64,000 nucleotides of DNA. Origin: Spirosoma sp. KCTC 42546 (lineage in GTDB: Bacteria > Bacteroidota > Bacteroidia > Cytophagales > Spirosomataceae). The notes beneath the pieces are model-generated. The model was not told where the DNA came from, did not search any database, and saw only the letters and a program-made list of their open reading frames with translations. Below, piece by piece: positions 18,365-27,959 of this stretch. A program made the position numbers and the translations under genes. The stretch is from assembly GCF_006965485.1 (NCBI RefSeq), contig NZ_CP041360.1, positions 124,001-188,000 of the forward strand, written 5' to 3'. Each line of letters opens with the position of its first letter. Within the stretch, counting starts at the first letter, position 1.

Positions 18365-18973
18365 TTAGGAGAGTACCAGGTAATCCGTTAGAAGTTGCCA
18401 CTGGATTTTCTGATAAAATAGCCATCCTGTTTCGGCAATGAGCGTATTGACAAGGGCTCGATCGCCAGCCTGTGGCTGCTGGTTGTTAATGCCTTCCTGT
18501 TTGCCAATCTGGAATGCGCTGAGTGTACACCCCGCAACCTCTACCCGAAACGTGCTGCGAGCCTGATCATTAAAAAAATGCTCGATCTGGTCCGGCTTAT
18601 TGGCCATCGGATCAGGGCTTGGTTGAACCGTGAACTCCGCCCGCGTTTTGTCTAACGACTTATGGATGACGCGCACCCAATTTTCGGGCGTTGGGCCAGG
18701 TAACAGAATCTGAATAAAATCGCCCACGTCGACCGGGCCGTCTGGTTTTGATTTGCCAACCGGGCTATACAGCGCAAAATCTGCCGAAATACTGGACAGG
18801 GCCGACCAGCCATTCACATTCAGTAGTTTCGCTACCGACGAGCCGAACGCTGCGCCTGCCGCCAATTCATCCGGAAACGTAGTGTGACTCACATAGATAC
18901 TGTCTTTGGTTGCCTCGCCCTGCACTACGTTCGCTTCGTGTTGAAGCTGATCAACAATCGACTTAAGTTTCAT
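18365..18973 (-). CDS. Unrecognised 202-residue protein
   Basis: No signal peptide, membrane segment or known motif is visible. The chain contains a Gly/Ala stretch (DELAAGAAFGSSVAKLLNV) and a Pro-rich turn (QILLPGPTPENWVRV), giving the look of a mixed alpha/beta cytoplasmic protein. It lies between the toroid-like gene (90 bp downstream) and a tail-anchored protein (39 bp upstream) on the same strand, so it is probably co-transcribed with both and with the alcohol dehydrogenase. Confidence 0.7.
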   Translation of the reverse strand: MKLKSIVDQLQHEANVVQGEATKDSIYVSHTTFPDELAAGAAFGSSVAKLLNVNGWSALSSISADFALYSPVGKSKPDGPVDVGDFIQILLPGPTPENWVRVIHKSLDKTRAEFTVQPSPDPMANKPDQIEHFFNDQARSTFRVEVAGCTLSAFQIGKQEGINNQQPQAGDRALVNTLIAETGWLFYQKIQWQLLTDYLVLS

Positions 18974-19011
18974 AGTCTCCAGGTGTCTTGAATCCTTTTC
19001 GTACTGGCTCC

Positions 19012-19509
19012 TTACCGGATCGACTTTTTCTTTTTACGAGATAAAAGGGCGATCACTGCCGTGGTAACAACGACGCCAACCAATAGATTTTTTACCAGCC
19101 CTTCGCGGTTATATTTCCAGTCCGCTTTCCAGCCTTTCTCCGCAAAAATATTCGGTATGTGGCCTTGTCGGAGATCATCGACGATTCCTTCCACCACATT
19201 GATCCGGTCGGCCAGTAGCAAGGGAAGCCAGTGGCCGTATTCAGACTCACTTGACTTGAAGGCATACCGCCGAATGATGCCACTAAGACCAGATGGGGGA
19301 GAAGACGTGCCAAAAACAGCCGTGAGATTAGGCCGTTCGTTGGACTTAAGGACTTCTACCGTTACAGCTTGAAGCGGAGGCCTTTCCCAGTTGAGCCGCT
19401 GGTGGTCGTCACCCGTATAGTTTTTTATCGGGTGGGTCGGCTCATTGGTTGGGTCGGCATCCACCCCCCAGCCATTAATATGCGCATACTCGTTTGGCGT
19501 TGATTCCAT
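19012..19509 (-). CDS. Unrecognised tail-anchored membrane protein
   Basis: About 165 residues from MESTPNE; the frame opens farther upstream, but this start leaves an 11-bp gap to the dehydrogenase stop instead of overlapping it. The body is hydrophilic. A single hydrophobic segment (LLVGVVVTTAVIALL) near the end, followed by RKKKKS, marks a C-terminal anchor with a cytoplasmic tail, or a membrane-tethered body. No catalytic motif is seen. It is the second gene of the dehydrogenase operon. Confidence 0.75.
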   Translation of the reverse strand: MESTPNEYAHINGWGVDADPTNEPTHPIKNYTGDDHQRLNWERPPLQAVTVEVLKSNERPNLTAVFGTSSPPSGLSGIIRRYAFKSSESEYGHWLPLLLADRINVVEGIVDDLRQGHIPNIFAEKGWKADWKYNREGLVKNLLVGVVVTTAVIALLSRKKKKSIR

Positions 19510-19520
19510 GATTTGAGGGG

Positions 19521-20675
19521 TTATTTTCTGGCGGATGGCGGAATAAGAATAGGTTTGATGCAATTGTCCAGTTTGGCCGAAAAGATATGATAGGCATCGG
19601 CAACTTCTTCCAGAGGTACCCGGTGCGTAATGATTTCCTTTGGATTCAGTCGACCGGCCTGAATATGGTCGATGAGCCTGGGCAGCAGTCGTTTAACCGA
19701 CGCCTGATTGGCTCGAATCGTGATGCCTTTATTAACCACGTTACCAATTGGTACCAGATTATCGGTAGGACCATACACACCCACAATCGACACAATGCCC
19801 CCTTTCTTAACGGAGTTGATTGCCCAGTGAAGCGCCGTGGCCGATCCTGCCTGGAGCAGTAATTTCTTTCCCGTGATGGTTTGTAAGGCACTGCCTGAGG
19901 CATCACCGCCCACAGCATCGATACAAACATCGGCCCCAAACCAATCGGTGGTTTTTTTGAGGAATAGAACCGGATCATCCATCGACTTGAAATTGTACGC
20001 TTCACACTGGGCATAGTTCCGAACGAAGTCGAGTCGGTACTCCAGATGGTCGATCACAATTACGCGGCCTGCCCCAAATAACCAGGCGCATTTGGCGGCC
20101 ATGATGCCTACTGGGCCAGCCCCAAAAATGACCACGGTGTCGCCCATTTTGATCCCGCCCATCTCGGCGGCCTGATAGCCCGTTGGTACCACATCGGTTA
20201 ACAGAACCGCATCATCATGATCCATCCAGTCCGGAATGATAGTGGGCCCCACATCGGCATAAGGAACCCGAACAAACTCTGCTTGTCCACCATCATAGCC
20301 ACCCGCTGTGTGGGAGTAGCCAAATATGCCTCCCACGGCCGTAGCCTGCGAATTTGATTCGTGGCAGTTACCAAACAGCCCTTGCTTACAAAAAGCGCAG
20401 GTGCCACAGGCCACATTAAACGGAACGATGACGTTATCGCCAACGGCCAGTTTTTGAACCGACGAACCAATTTCTTCGACAACGCCAATAAATTCGTGGC
20501 CGAACGTCATCCCCACCCGGGTGTCAGGCACAAGTCCATGGTAGAGGTGCAGATCCGAGCCGCAAATGCAGGAACGGGTAACCCGAACAATGGCATCGCC
20601 GGGATGAAGGATTTCTGGATACGGTTTATGAGCAGCCCTGACCCGGAAGGGGCCTCTATAATTCATCGCTAGCAT
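19521..20675 (-). CDS. Zinc-dependent alcohol dehydrogenase (formaldehyde dehydrogenase-like MDR)
   Basis: This 384-residue medium-chain dehydrogenase has the catalytic zinc ligands in CICGSDLH and GHEFIGVVEE, a structural zinc loop with spaced cysteines (CGTCAFCKQGLFGNC), and a Rossmann motif GAGPVGIMAAKCAWLFGAG followed by an acidic residue suited to NAD. The overall pattern is that of the glutathione-independent formaldehyde dehydrogenase-like branch, often annotated FdhA-like, though the true substrate may be a sugar or other alcohol. An alternative ATG lies 9 bp inside. It leads a minus-strand run with three unrecognised proteins, so it probably supplies the redox step of that module. 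Confidence 0.92.
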   Translation of the reverse strand: MLAMNYRGPFRVRAAHKPYPEILHPGDAIVRVTRSCICGSDLHLYHGLVPDTRVGMTFGHEFIGVVEEIGSSVQKLAVGDNVIVPFNVACGTCAFCKQGLFGNCHESNSQATAVGGIFGYSHTAGGYDGGQAEFVRVPYADVGPTIIPDWMDHDDAVLLTDVVPTGYQAAEMGGIKMGDTVVIFGAGPVGIMAAKCAWLFGAGRVIVIDHLEYRLDFVRNYAQCEAYNFKSMDDPVLFLKKTTDWFGADVCIDAVGGDASGSALQTITGKKLLLQAGSATALHWAINSVKKGGIVSIVGVYGPTDNLVPIGNVVNKGITIRANQASVKRLLPRLIDHIQAGRLNPKEIITHRVPLEEVADAYHIFSAKLDNCIKPILIPPSARK

Positions 20676-20714
20676 GAAGGTATGTCGTTTATGACTTATC
20701 TTTTTTTTACTTAC

Positions 20715-21095
20715 TTATTGATTCCCCGTTTTCGATGAAGGATTTCCGGTTTTAGTAGTAGACTTGTGGCCAACACTTCGCTCCCGCTGAGCGGCATGAC
20801 TTCCGGGTGTCTTAGCCTCTTGTGCTGCATCGGAGGTTTCAGGCCCACTGCTAACCGATGAGGGTGGTATTGGGCCGCTTTTCTTTGTTGACGTTTGTTT
20901 GCCAAACTGTTGTTTGTCCTTATTGTAGGGTACTCCCGTACCCTTAAGCTGGCTGTTATTCGCTTTGCTGGTCTGGCTGGTCGACAATGGCGCCTGTTTA
21001 TCCGTCTTGCTTTGGGCACTTGTCCCTGACTGAGCCCATCCGCTTAGACTGCCTACCAGCAACGTCATGGCAACTGTCATTGTGAATTTTTTCAT
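20715..21095 (-). CDS. Small secreted low-complexity protein
   Basis: 126 residues. MKKFTMTVAMTLLVGSLSGWAQ is a good signal peptide. The mature part is almost entirely Ser, Thr, Lys, Gln, Gly and Pro with no predicted core, so it is likely disordered in the periplasm or at the surface. No family recognised. It precedes the dehydrogenase operon on the same strand by 39 bp and might share its transcript. Confidence 0.7.
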   Translation of the reverse strand: MKKFTMTVAMTLLVGSLSGWAQSGTSAQSKTDKQAPLSTSQTSKANNSQLKGTGVPYNKDKQQFGKQTSTKKSGPIPPSSVSSGPETSDAAQEAKTPGSHAAQRERSVGHKSTTKTGNPSSKTGNQ

Positions 21096-21274
21096 TTGTT
21101 GAGTTGGTTTACGCAGGAGATAATCACCTTACTAGCAAACCTAACCCATACAACACATAGCACATCTGCTGCCGTTGGTTGTAAGGCAACGGTACCCTAC
21201 CATTGACAGGGCCGATGCCTCACACCTCATCGTTTATCTTGGGTCACTTCCGGATTGAACCGGGTTGAGTAGCT

Positions 21275-21607
21275 ATGAAGTTTTATGTTCCCTTTACCAT
21301 CGGTGTTTCGCAGGCAGAACAGATCTATGCCGTTAGTAAAAAACGACTCGATGAAATTGGATTTCGGGTTAGCGCCCGGCGTATCAAAAGCCTGTCTTAT
21401 TGGGTCAATGGTCAACTGGTTTGTCAACAGGTTGGTGATCAGGCTGCTAATGGGGAGATCATTGCCGCCATTTTTGAGAGCGATGTTGGTTATTTTATCA
21501 GTACGTATACGGCCAATGAGGAATTGGCTGAATCCATGAGCGTTCGCTACTCCATGCTGATTATGCGTTCAACTGTGGAAGACATCGACAGGTTCGATCA
21601 GGAATAA
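21275..21607 (+). CDS. Unrecognised 110-residue cytoplasmic protein
   Basis: A compact alpha/beta-looking protein without signal peptide or membrane segment. Features include VSKKRLDEIGFRVSARRIKS and a Val/Ile strand (GEIIAAIFESDVGYFIST). No known motif. It is followed 104 bp later by the sensor kinase at 21712 and could be its neighbour functionally, but nothing in the sequence says so. Confidence 0.7.
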   Translation: MKFYVPFTIGVSQAEQIYAVSKKRLDEIGFRVSARRIKSLSYWVNGQLVCQQVGDQAANGEIIAAIFESDVGYFISTYTANEELAESMSVRYSMLIMRSTVEDIDRFDQE

Positions 21608-21711
21608 CCCATTAGATCACTTACCTGAAAATTGCCTGTCAATTAAGTACTAACCAGGGCGCGGATGAGTTTAGTTGAGTAGCGAAGCGGCTAGACAAGT
21701 ACTATATCCTT

Positions 21712-23016
21712 ATGGAACCCATTTTGTCAGATTCTCCCCAGCCCTTATCGGCTATTGTCGCTTATTTGTTCGCACAGCGGGAAACCATTTTAAACAACTG
21801 GCGAACGGTTTGTCAGGCAGATAGCACGTTAAAAAAAGGCTCCTCGTTGAGCCGGGAGGAATTCAATAATTTACTTCCCCTGATTTTAGACATTCTGGAA
21901 GCGCGTCTGCTCGGAAATGCTCCCGAGGCCGACCCGGCTCTGACGGCTCAGGCGCATGGTCTGCATCGCTGGCAAAAATCATTCTCCTTACTCGATACGA
22001 TGCGGGAGGTTTCTCACTTAACCCAAATTCTATACGATGAATTGAAGCGCTTTCAGGGTTTATTTCCCCAAACAGATGCGCAACTCCTGCTGACTGTTAT
22101 CCAGAAGATTTCCCAAATCATGCAGGAAGCCATGGAGGGTAGTGTGGTCAAATACGATGAATTGCAACGACTGGAAGCCGTTCAGCGGTCGGCTACACTT
22201 CAGCAGGTTATCGAAAAAATGACGGCTTTATCGGATCAACGGATCAATATGCTTCGAACATCCACCCATGACCTACAGGGCGGCTTAGGCATCATTAACG
22301 GGGCGGCTTATATGCTCAAACTGGAGGGATTGCCGGACGACCAACGACAGCAGTATCTGGACATGTTGAGCCGTAATCTGGCTAATGTGGAGGTAATGCT
22401 GGCAAATTTAATGGACCTCTCCCGGTTGGAAGCGGGCGAAGAAAAACTGCAGCTTGAGTCGATTGATGTGGCTCCGTTCCTGCATGAAATGGTCCAGGCC
22501 GGGCAGCCACTCGCTGCTGAACGAAACCTGTTACTCAGGGCCGAGGGGCCTGCCTCGTTATCTGTCGAAACTGATCCTGTCAAACTGCAACGGATTGTGC
22601 AGAATCTATTGCTGAATGCCTTAAAATATACCGCCAGCGGATTTATCTCGATTTCCTGGGCGCTGGAGAATGATGCCCGCTGGATCGTGAGTGTTCAGGA
22701 TTCGGGGCCGGGTTTGCCCTCTACACTAGCAGGCGTATTTGGTGATCAACTAAAGCCGACCGTTGAAGCAACCAGCGTCCTGTCGGTAAATGCGGCAGAG
22801 CCTGTGGCCGTTTTGCCCACCAATGTGCCAACCATTCCTTCGCCTGATCAACTGAATGAATTAGGCCATCAGGTTAATCAGGGGGAGGGAATTGGGTTAC
22901 AAATTGTGAAGCGATTGTGTGAACTATTGAGTGCTAATCTGGAAATCGAAAGCATTTCGGGCCGGGGTACCTTATTTCGTATTCGCCTACCCTTGCGTTA
23001 TACCTCTAATAAGTAG
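21712..23016 (+). CDS. Sensor histidine kinase with RsbRD-like N-terminal domain
   Basis: 434 residues, no membrane segments. Residues 1-150 form a helical domain (AQRETILNNWRTVC, HGLHRWQKSFSLL) resembling the RsbRD N-terminal sensor. The HisKA His lies in TSTHDLQGGLGII near residue 185; the HATPase domain shows NLLLNALKY, DSGPGLP and GIGLQIVKRLCE. A roughly 50-residue insertion (GVFGDQLKPTVE to LNELGHQ) separates G1 from G2, longer than usual. The response regulators at 23236 and 23685 follow on the same strand and are the likely partners. Confidence 0.92.
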   Translation: MEPILSDSPQPLSAIVAYLFAQRETILNNWRTVCQADSTLKKGSSLSREEFNNLLPLILDILEARLLGNAPEADPALTAQAHGLHRWQKSFSLLDTMREVSHLTQILYDELKRFQGLFPQTDAQLLLTVIQKISQIMQEAMEGSVVKYDELQRLEAVQRSATLQQVIEKMTALSDQRINMLRTSTHDLQGGLGIINGAAYMLKLEGLPDDQRQQYLDMLSRNLANVEVMLANLMDLSRLEAGEEKLQLESIDVAPFLHEMVQAGQPLAAERNLLLRAEGPASLSVETDPVKLQRIVQNLLLNALKYTASGFISISWALENDARWIVSVQDSGPGLPSTLAGVFGDQLKPTVEATSVLSVNAAEPVAVLPTNVPTIPSPDQLNELGHQVNQGEGIGLQIVKRLCELLSANLEIESISGRGTLFRIRLPLRYTSNK

Positions 23017-23235
23017 TTGACTACGAATCCTGCCTGTGTATCAACCACTATACAAGTACTTACGTATTGACATGAACACCTATAGTAACTTCTTTTCGCC
23101 TGAACTATCCCACTTTTTGCAAGGCGAGACACCAGTTGAAAACTAGTCCTGAGGGCCTTTTCTTTAGCAACTCCCTGGCTCCATCCCTTAGCTAGTACGT
23201 TAGTTATGTTTTTAACCATTAGTTAAGTCTGCCTG

Positions 23236-23646
23236 ATGAAGCCTTTAATTTATGTAATCGATGATGAAGCCGATTATCTTCAACTGGTTCGCTATGTATT
23301 TGGTGAATTCTTGCCTGAGTATACCGTTTTGTCGTTTCCAGGCGGTGAGGCTATGCTAAACAGCCTGGAGACGGATCTGAAACGGCCCGCTTTACTGTTG
23401 CTTGATTTACACATGCCCGGTATGAGCGGCCTACAGACGCTGGGGCAACTCAAGACCCGAGCAGACTGGAAACTAATTCCGGTCGTGATGGTAACCAGTG
23501 CCACTTCAGAAGGCGAAATCCAGGCGTGTTATCAGGCAGGTGCCAATTCCTGTCTGGTAAAACCCATGAGCATACTATCCATGACGAAGCTATTTAAACA
23601 GGTCTGTGCCTACTGGGTTAATACCAGTGGGTCAGTAATTCCCTGA
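23236..23646 (+). CDS. Single-domain response regulator
   Basis: 136 residues forming only a receiver domain: acidic pair in YVIDDEAD, phospho-accepting Asp in LLLDLHMPG at about residue 57, Thr/Ser switch in VMVTSA, and Lys in CLVKPMS. With no output domain it should relay phosphate or act by protein contact. It lies 219 bp after the kinase and 38 bp before a LytTR protein that lacks a normal receiver, so the three may form one pathway. Confidence 0.93.
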   Translation: MKPLIYVIDDEADYLQLVRYVFGEFLPEYTVLSFPGGEAMLNSLETDLKRPALLLLDLHMPGMSGLQTLGQLKTRADWKLIPVVMVTSATSEGEIQACYQAGANSCLVKPMSILSMTKLFKQVCAYWVNTSGSVIP

Positions 23647-23684
23647 TCACCTGTGATTTTCTCTACCTACAAACCGAAACAAAC

Positions 23685-24461
23685 GTGCTATTAATTCACC
23701 AACTTCTTGAACAGCCGTCCTTACTGGCCTACTTCATTGGAGCGGATAATTATGCCTGGCTTCAGTTTCGCAGTGGCGAACGACGATTACTGGCCAAACC
23801 ACTAATTTATTTCGAAGAACGGCTCCCGTCTTTCATTCGCATTCACAAAACAGCCCTCATTAACCCGACTTGCATAGCCCATATCCAACAGCCGCCCCGG
23901 CCTAAAATGGCAGGATCGGTACGGTTGGTGGATGGCACGGAACTACCCGTGAGCCGTCGGCGATGGCGGCAGGTAGCTCAGTTCTTACAAACTGGCAGTG
24001 TGCCAGTTCAAGTCGATAGTTCCCCGTTAGCTATTCAGGCCGACCTGAACGAAGTGACACCACTCCAGATACAGGTAATTATGAGTGGAGATACCTTACT
24101 GTTAACAGAGCAGTGCCTTCGTGAACTAGGCGTACCCTATGTATTGCAATCGGCCAAAATAGGGTCAGAACTGGCCTCTGCCTTACTGCTTAGCCCATCC
24201 ATACAGTGGCCAAAACTCATTCTTATTGATTCCCGATTGAACCGGACTGATAGCCTGTTGACGTTACAAACGCTGAAGGGAAACGCTCGCTTGCGGGCAA
24301 TTCCAGTGATTTATCTGATACCCCCGACAGAGAATATGATGCAGGCCTACCAACTGGACGCCAATTCGGTGGTAGTTATTCCCGACGATCCAAGTGCACT
24401 GGCTCGAATCCTCAACCAGGTAGTCGATTATTGGCTGAGGATCGTTCAATTGGTAGACTAA
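23685..24461 (+). CDS. LytTR-type DNA-binding protein with a degenerate C-terminal receiver
   Basis: 258 residues, starting at GTG. Residues 1-100 match a LytTR DNA-binding domain (FIRIHKTALINPTCIAHIQ, then LPVSRRRWRQV). Residues 125-255 have receiver spacing: Asp in LILIDSRLN survives, but the first acidic pair is gone (IQVIMSGDTL) and the conserved Lys is replaced (VVVIPDDP). The order LytTR then receiver is reversed relative to the AgrA/LytR standard. Loss of the acidic pair and Lys suggests this receiver is not phosphorylated normally and may be a dimerisation or partner-docking module for the neighbouring single-domain regulators. Confidence 0.85.
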   Translation: MLLIHQLLEQPSLLAYFIGADNYAWLQFRSGERRLLAKPLIYFEERLPSFIRIHKTALINPTCIAHIQQPPRPKMAGSVRLVDGTELPVSRRRWRQVAQFLQTGSVPVQVDSSPLAIQADLNEVTPLQIQVIMSGDTLLLTEQCLRELGVPYVLQSAKIGSELASALLLSPSIQWPKLILIDSRLNRTDSLLTLQTLKGNARLRAIPVIYLIPPTENMMQAYQLDANSVVVIPDDPSALARILNQVVDYWLRIVQLVD

Positions 24462-24476
24462 CCAAACCGCTTTCGG

Positions 24477-24965
24477 CTAAAATAAAGAAATTTCCACCTT
24501 GGGTAACGTAACCGTTTCCCACCAATACGTGCGCAGGCTTTGAAAATAACGCAGCCAGTCGGCAGCCAACCGGGGTTTTATTAAATACGATGAGCAGCCG
24601 CGCTGGTAGGCTTCGAGAATATCCTGCTGGTTACTAGATTGACTTAATAGTACAACTGGTATTTTGCCCATGGCTGCTGGCATCGCTTTAATTTGCTCCA
24701 GAAGTCGCCAGCCATTCTGGCGTTCGGGCAGGTACAGATCCAGCAGAATTAGTTTCGGATAGTTCCATTCTTCGGTGCGGCACTGGTTCAAAAAGAAAAG
24801 AGCTTCGGCTTCGGAAGACACCAGCGCAGCGTTTACTTCAGGCAAACACTGGCCGATCGAATCCTTCATTAGCTTCCCGTGGTCGGGATTATCTTCAATA
24901 ATTAATAGGTTGGCATTTCTAAAATTATCCCGAAGGGCTGGGTTAGTAGAGGCTAGATTTTTCAT
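24477..24965 (-). CDS. Single-domain response regulator
   Basis: 162 residues. Receiver landmarks are complete: LLIIEDNPDHG, phospho-accepting Asp in LILLDLYLPE near residue 76, VLLSQSSN and Lys in YLIKPRL. The spacing (NQQDILEAYQRGC) is that of the CheY-like regulators that follow phytochrome-type kinases. No output domain. It converges on the LytTR gene, with 15 bp between stops, and has its own leader on the right. Confidence 0.93.
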   Translation of the reverse strand: MKNLASTNPALRDNFRNANLLIIEDNPDHGKLMKDSIGQCLPEVNAALVSSEAEALFFLNQCRTEEWNYPKLILLDLYLPERQNGWRLLEQIKAMPAAMGKIPVVLLSQSSNQQDILEAYQRGCSSYLIKPRLAADWLRYFQSLRTYWWETVTLPKVEISLF

Positions 24966-25203
24966 GAACGTTAATTAGGTGTTTTAGTAGTCAAAAATAC
25001 AACATAATGTAGCTAAAAACTAGGGACTTACTAGATAAATAGGCTCATTTTAAACTAAGCTGATCGGCTACTGGTAGGAGCCGTTCCCTCACTTGCAGAC
25101 GAAATGGGGCCATTAAAATTCGGTCCAATGGGTTGAGTTTATAATAAGTTCTCTACTTAACTAAACTGGCTCCTGTAGCCGATTAGCCCTGACCCGCTTA
25201 CGT

Positions 25204-26451
25204 ATGAACTCAATGTCTGAACCGGCCCCAACCTTACCGTACAAGGGTAAGCAATCCCAATCCATCCTTCATAAACGGCCAACCCGATTGGCTGATTCTA
25301 CGTCAATAGCTAGTCCAGGCTCAGCACCGGGATTTACGAATCTACTTTGTTTTGCCCACCTTCGATGGAATTTTGTTTATCAACGCCCACAGCACCTCCT
25401 TAGCCGAGCGGCCCACCAGTGCCGGGTTTGGTATATAGAAGAGCCCGTCTGGCAGGATAAGTTAGCCCTCGACATACGTAAAGTGTCTGAAAATATTACT
25501 GTTGTGGTGCCCCAGCTGCCCCGCGGCATTGACGAACCAACGGCCATTCGGCTCCAGCGGCAGTTAGTCGATCAATTAATTGATCAGCAGACGATAATCG
25601 ATTATATGACCTGGTACTACACTCCAATGGCACTTCCGTTCACGGATCATCTTCGCCCAAAGTTGGTTTTGTATGATTGCATGGATGAATTGTCGGCCTT
25701 TCTGGGTGCGTCGCCACAGTTGATTGAGCAGGAGCAGCGGCTACTGAACCGGGCCGATGTGGTGTTTACCGGGGGCTATAGCTTATATGAAGCCAAGCAA
25801 AAACGTCATCTGAATGTGCATGCGTTTCCAAGCTGTATCGATTATGATCATTTTTCTCAGGCCCGAAAAAGCGCCGGACACACCGGTCTGGATGATCCGC
25901 ACGATCAGGCAGCCATTCAGGGGCCGCGGATCGGCTACAGTGGTGTCATTGATGAACGACTGGATCTGGAGTTACTGGATAATCTGGCAAAACAGCAGTC
26001 CGATTGGCAGTTCATTTTATTGGGGCCAATTGTCAAGATCGACCCCGCTACGTTGCCAAAGGGCTCTAATCTTCATTTCCTGGGCATGAAAGCGTATACC
26101 GAGTTGCCCGCTTATTTTAGCAACTGGCAGGTAGCTATGATGCCCTTCGCCATCAATGAGGCAACACGGTATATCAGTCCAACGAAAACCCCGGAGTATT
26201 TGGCCGCTGGTTTACCAGTTGTGTCAACCCCGATCCGGGATGTGGTACGCACCTATGGTGGTTGGGATCGGGTGGTTATTGCCGATTCTGTATCTGCTTT
26301 CCAGCGCGGTATTTCTCTGGCATTGCAGCAGCCATTGGGCAATGATGAATTGGCATTGGACCAGTTTTTACGTAAACAGTCCTGGGACCGGACTTGGCAA
26401 CACATGTATCGTATCCTTAATGAACAGACTGCTCCTGTAACCTGGGCGTAG
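25204..26451 (+). CDS. Glycosyltransferase (GT4/GT-B type)
   Basis: A 415-residue GT-B fold enzyme without signal peptide. The N-terminal domain opens with CFAHLRWNFVYQRPQHLLSR, which marks a subgroup often found with UDP-galactopyranose mutase. The C-terminal nucleotide-sugar half carries GPRIGYSGVIDERLDL, FLGMKAYTELPAYF and the acidic region NEATRYISPTKTPEYLAAG. It should transfer a sugar, possibly galactofuranose, to a cell-surface glycan. The UDP-galactopyranose mutase gene at 28788 is close but on the opposite strand with two unrelated genes between. About 40 leading residues before the fold are low in structure. Confidence 0.87.
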   Translation: MNSMSEPAPTLPYKGKQSQSILHKRPTRLADSTSIASPGSAPGFTNLLCFAHLRWNFVYQRPQHLLSRAAHQCRVWYIEEPVWQDKLALDIRKVSENITVVVPQLPRGIDEPTAIRLQRQLVDQLIDQQTIIDYMTWYYTPMALPFTDHLRPKLVLYDCMDELSAFLGASPQLIEQEQRLLNRADVVFTGGYSLYEAKQKRHLNVHAFPSCIDYDHFSQARKSAGHTGLDDPHDQAAIQGPRIGYSGVIDERLDLELLDNLAKQQSDWQFILLGPIVKIDPATLPKGSNLHFLGMKAYTELPAYFSNWQVAMMPFAINEATRYISPTKTPEYLAAGLPVVSTPIRDVVRTYGGWDRVVIADSVSAFQRGISLALQQPLGNDELALDQFLRKQSWDRTWQHMYRILNEQTAPVTWA

Positions 26452-26589
26452 TCCACTAAACCATTACCCTCGCGTCAACTTGCCTCCTGACTAATCAGCG
26501 TTATAGAGCCGGCCTGGGGATAGTAATAACCAACTGTGGGGCAGAAGGTTGTACTTTTTCGATGCCGGTTCTATAGCGAGAGTGGCTGT

Positions 26590-27762
26590 TTAATCTTGCC
26601 AGCCTTCGGGTTTATACGGTGTTCGGCTATCACTGGAGACGCAAACGGCCAGGGGAGGGCGATCCCGACCAGATGGGGGTTCATTATAGGGAGGATGTCC
26701 GTTCATGGCTACAAATAAGCCAGGGGCAGTACCAGTGGCATCACTTCGGGTTAACCAGTAACGAACGGAAGAAACACTCGATACGGTGAAATAACCCACT
26801 ACGGGTTCATTTTGCTTAGCCACATTATGCACGTTGCCGACTAACAAAGCAGGCTGGCCGCCCGCCACACCGCCTGTAGTCTGGGTCTGGTCGTTCAATC
26901 GCTTCAGGTAATCGTAAGCCTTTTTTGTTAGGGAACTTTGCCTAAGTTCAATCAGGCAAGCTTCTTGCGAGTACAGAGGTACCCGGCCAATGCGTATGCC
27001 TTTGACTGGATTCCCATTGCTGTACGCATCATTGAATAAAACCAAATCATGACTGTAAAGAATTTCCCAACAGGTCGTTCGACAATTGTAATCAAAAGTA
27101 GCCGCGTAGGAGTAGTTTAAATTAAAACTGACACAATCTTCGATTAGCTTACCTTGAGCATCCTTGATTTGGTAAAGTCCGCCATTGCAACTCCGGCACC
27201 ATTCCTGTCGTTCCCAATCAATCCAGTCCCACCGGTAATAATTGGTTTGGTCAGCCGGATCGGTAAAGTCCACGTAGAAATCATGAGCCGCCGTGTACGT
27301 ATTGTTTAACCGCTCTGTTGCACTTAGACTGGTGGGATTAAACAAGGCACGCACTTGCCCAATGGGAGCTACAGGCTGTAAGTGCTCCGGGTTTGATTCG
27401 TATCGGGTGCCATCCGATAGTGTGAACCTGAGTTGGTAAACATGACCAACTTGCCCCTTGAAGTCGGCGGGTAGTTGATAGCGGCCATCGGTCGTTTCCT
27501 CACAGATCACGACCTCTACTGAATCAACAACGATCTGCACGTTCGCCTTAGTAACGGGTACGTACCCAAATCGACCCGTAAGTCGATCTGCCTGGGAGCG
27601 ATTCAGCCGAACAACCTGAGTCTCTGCTTTATCGGTAATGGTGCAATCAACAATTAAGACATTCAACGAGCTATTGATGGTTGATTCAACCGGATCCACA
27701 CAGGTAAGTAAGCTTAGACCAGTGCTTAAGCAAATCAACAACTTCACCGCCAGTGAGCGCAT
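26590..27762 (-). CDS. DUF4249 family lipoprotein
   Basis: 390 residues. A lipoprotein signal ends in SLLTC (Cys near residue 21), placing it in the outer membrane. The following VDPVESTINSSLNVLIVDCT with later RLNRSQ and YQLRFTLSDGTRYES fits DUF4249, beta-sandwich proteins normally encoded beside a TonB-dependent receptor. No receptor is present here, which is unusual and may mean the partner was lost or lies elsewhere. A Cys-rich middle (WCRSCNGG, DYNCRTTC) is present. Confidence 0.85.
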   Translation of the reverse strand: MRSLAVKLLICLSTGLSLLTCVDPVESTINSSLNVLIVDCTITDKAETQVVRLNRSQADRLTGRFGYVPVTKANVQIVVDSVEVVICEETTDGRYQLPADFKGQVGHVYQLRFTLSDGTRYESNPEHLQPVAPIGQVRALFNPTSLSATERLNNTYTAAHDFYVDFTDPADQTNYYRWDWIDWERQEWCRSCNGGLYQIKDAQGKLIEDCVSFNLNYSYAATFDYNCRTTCWEILYSHDLVLFNDAYSNGNPVKGIRIGRVPLYSQEACLIELRQSSLTKKAYDYLKRLNDQTQTTGGVAGGQPALLVGNVHNVAKQNEPVVGYFTVSSVSSVRYWLTRSDATGTAPGLFVAMNGHPPYNEPPSGRDRPPLAVCVSSDSRTPYKPEGWQD

Positions 27763-27959
27763 AGTTAGCTAAAAACAATCCATCTGGTAAAGAGGATTAG
27801 TAGTCTAACCTACTTCTATTCTGTAGCTTCTATGGACGAATGAAATTGTGCCCCAATGCCGACAATTTACTTTTTCTATTGTTCACTTAGCTGATTCCTG
27901 ATTATCAGGCTTTTGTGTTGCCTAAAAGCCTGACGAGACTTGCCTTACTATACTCCTCT

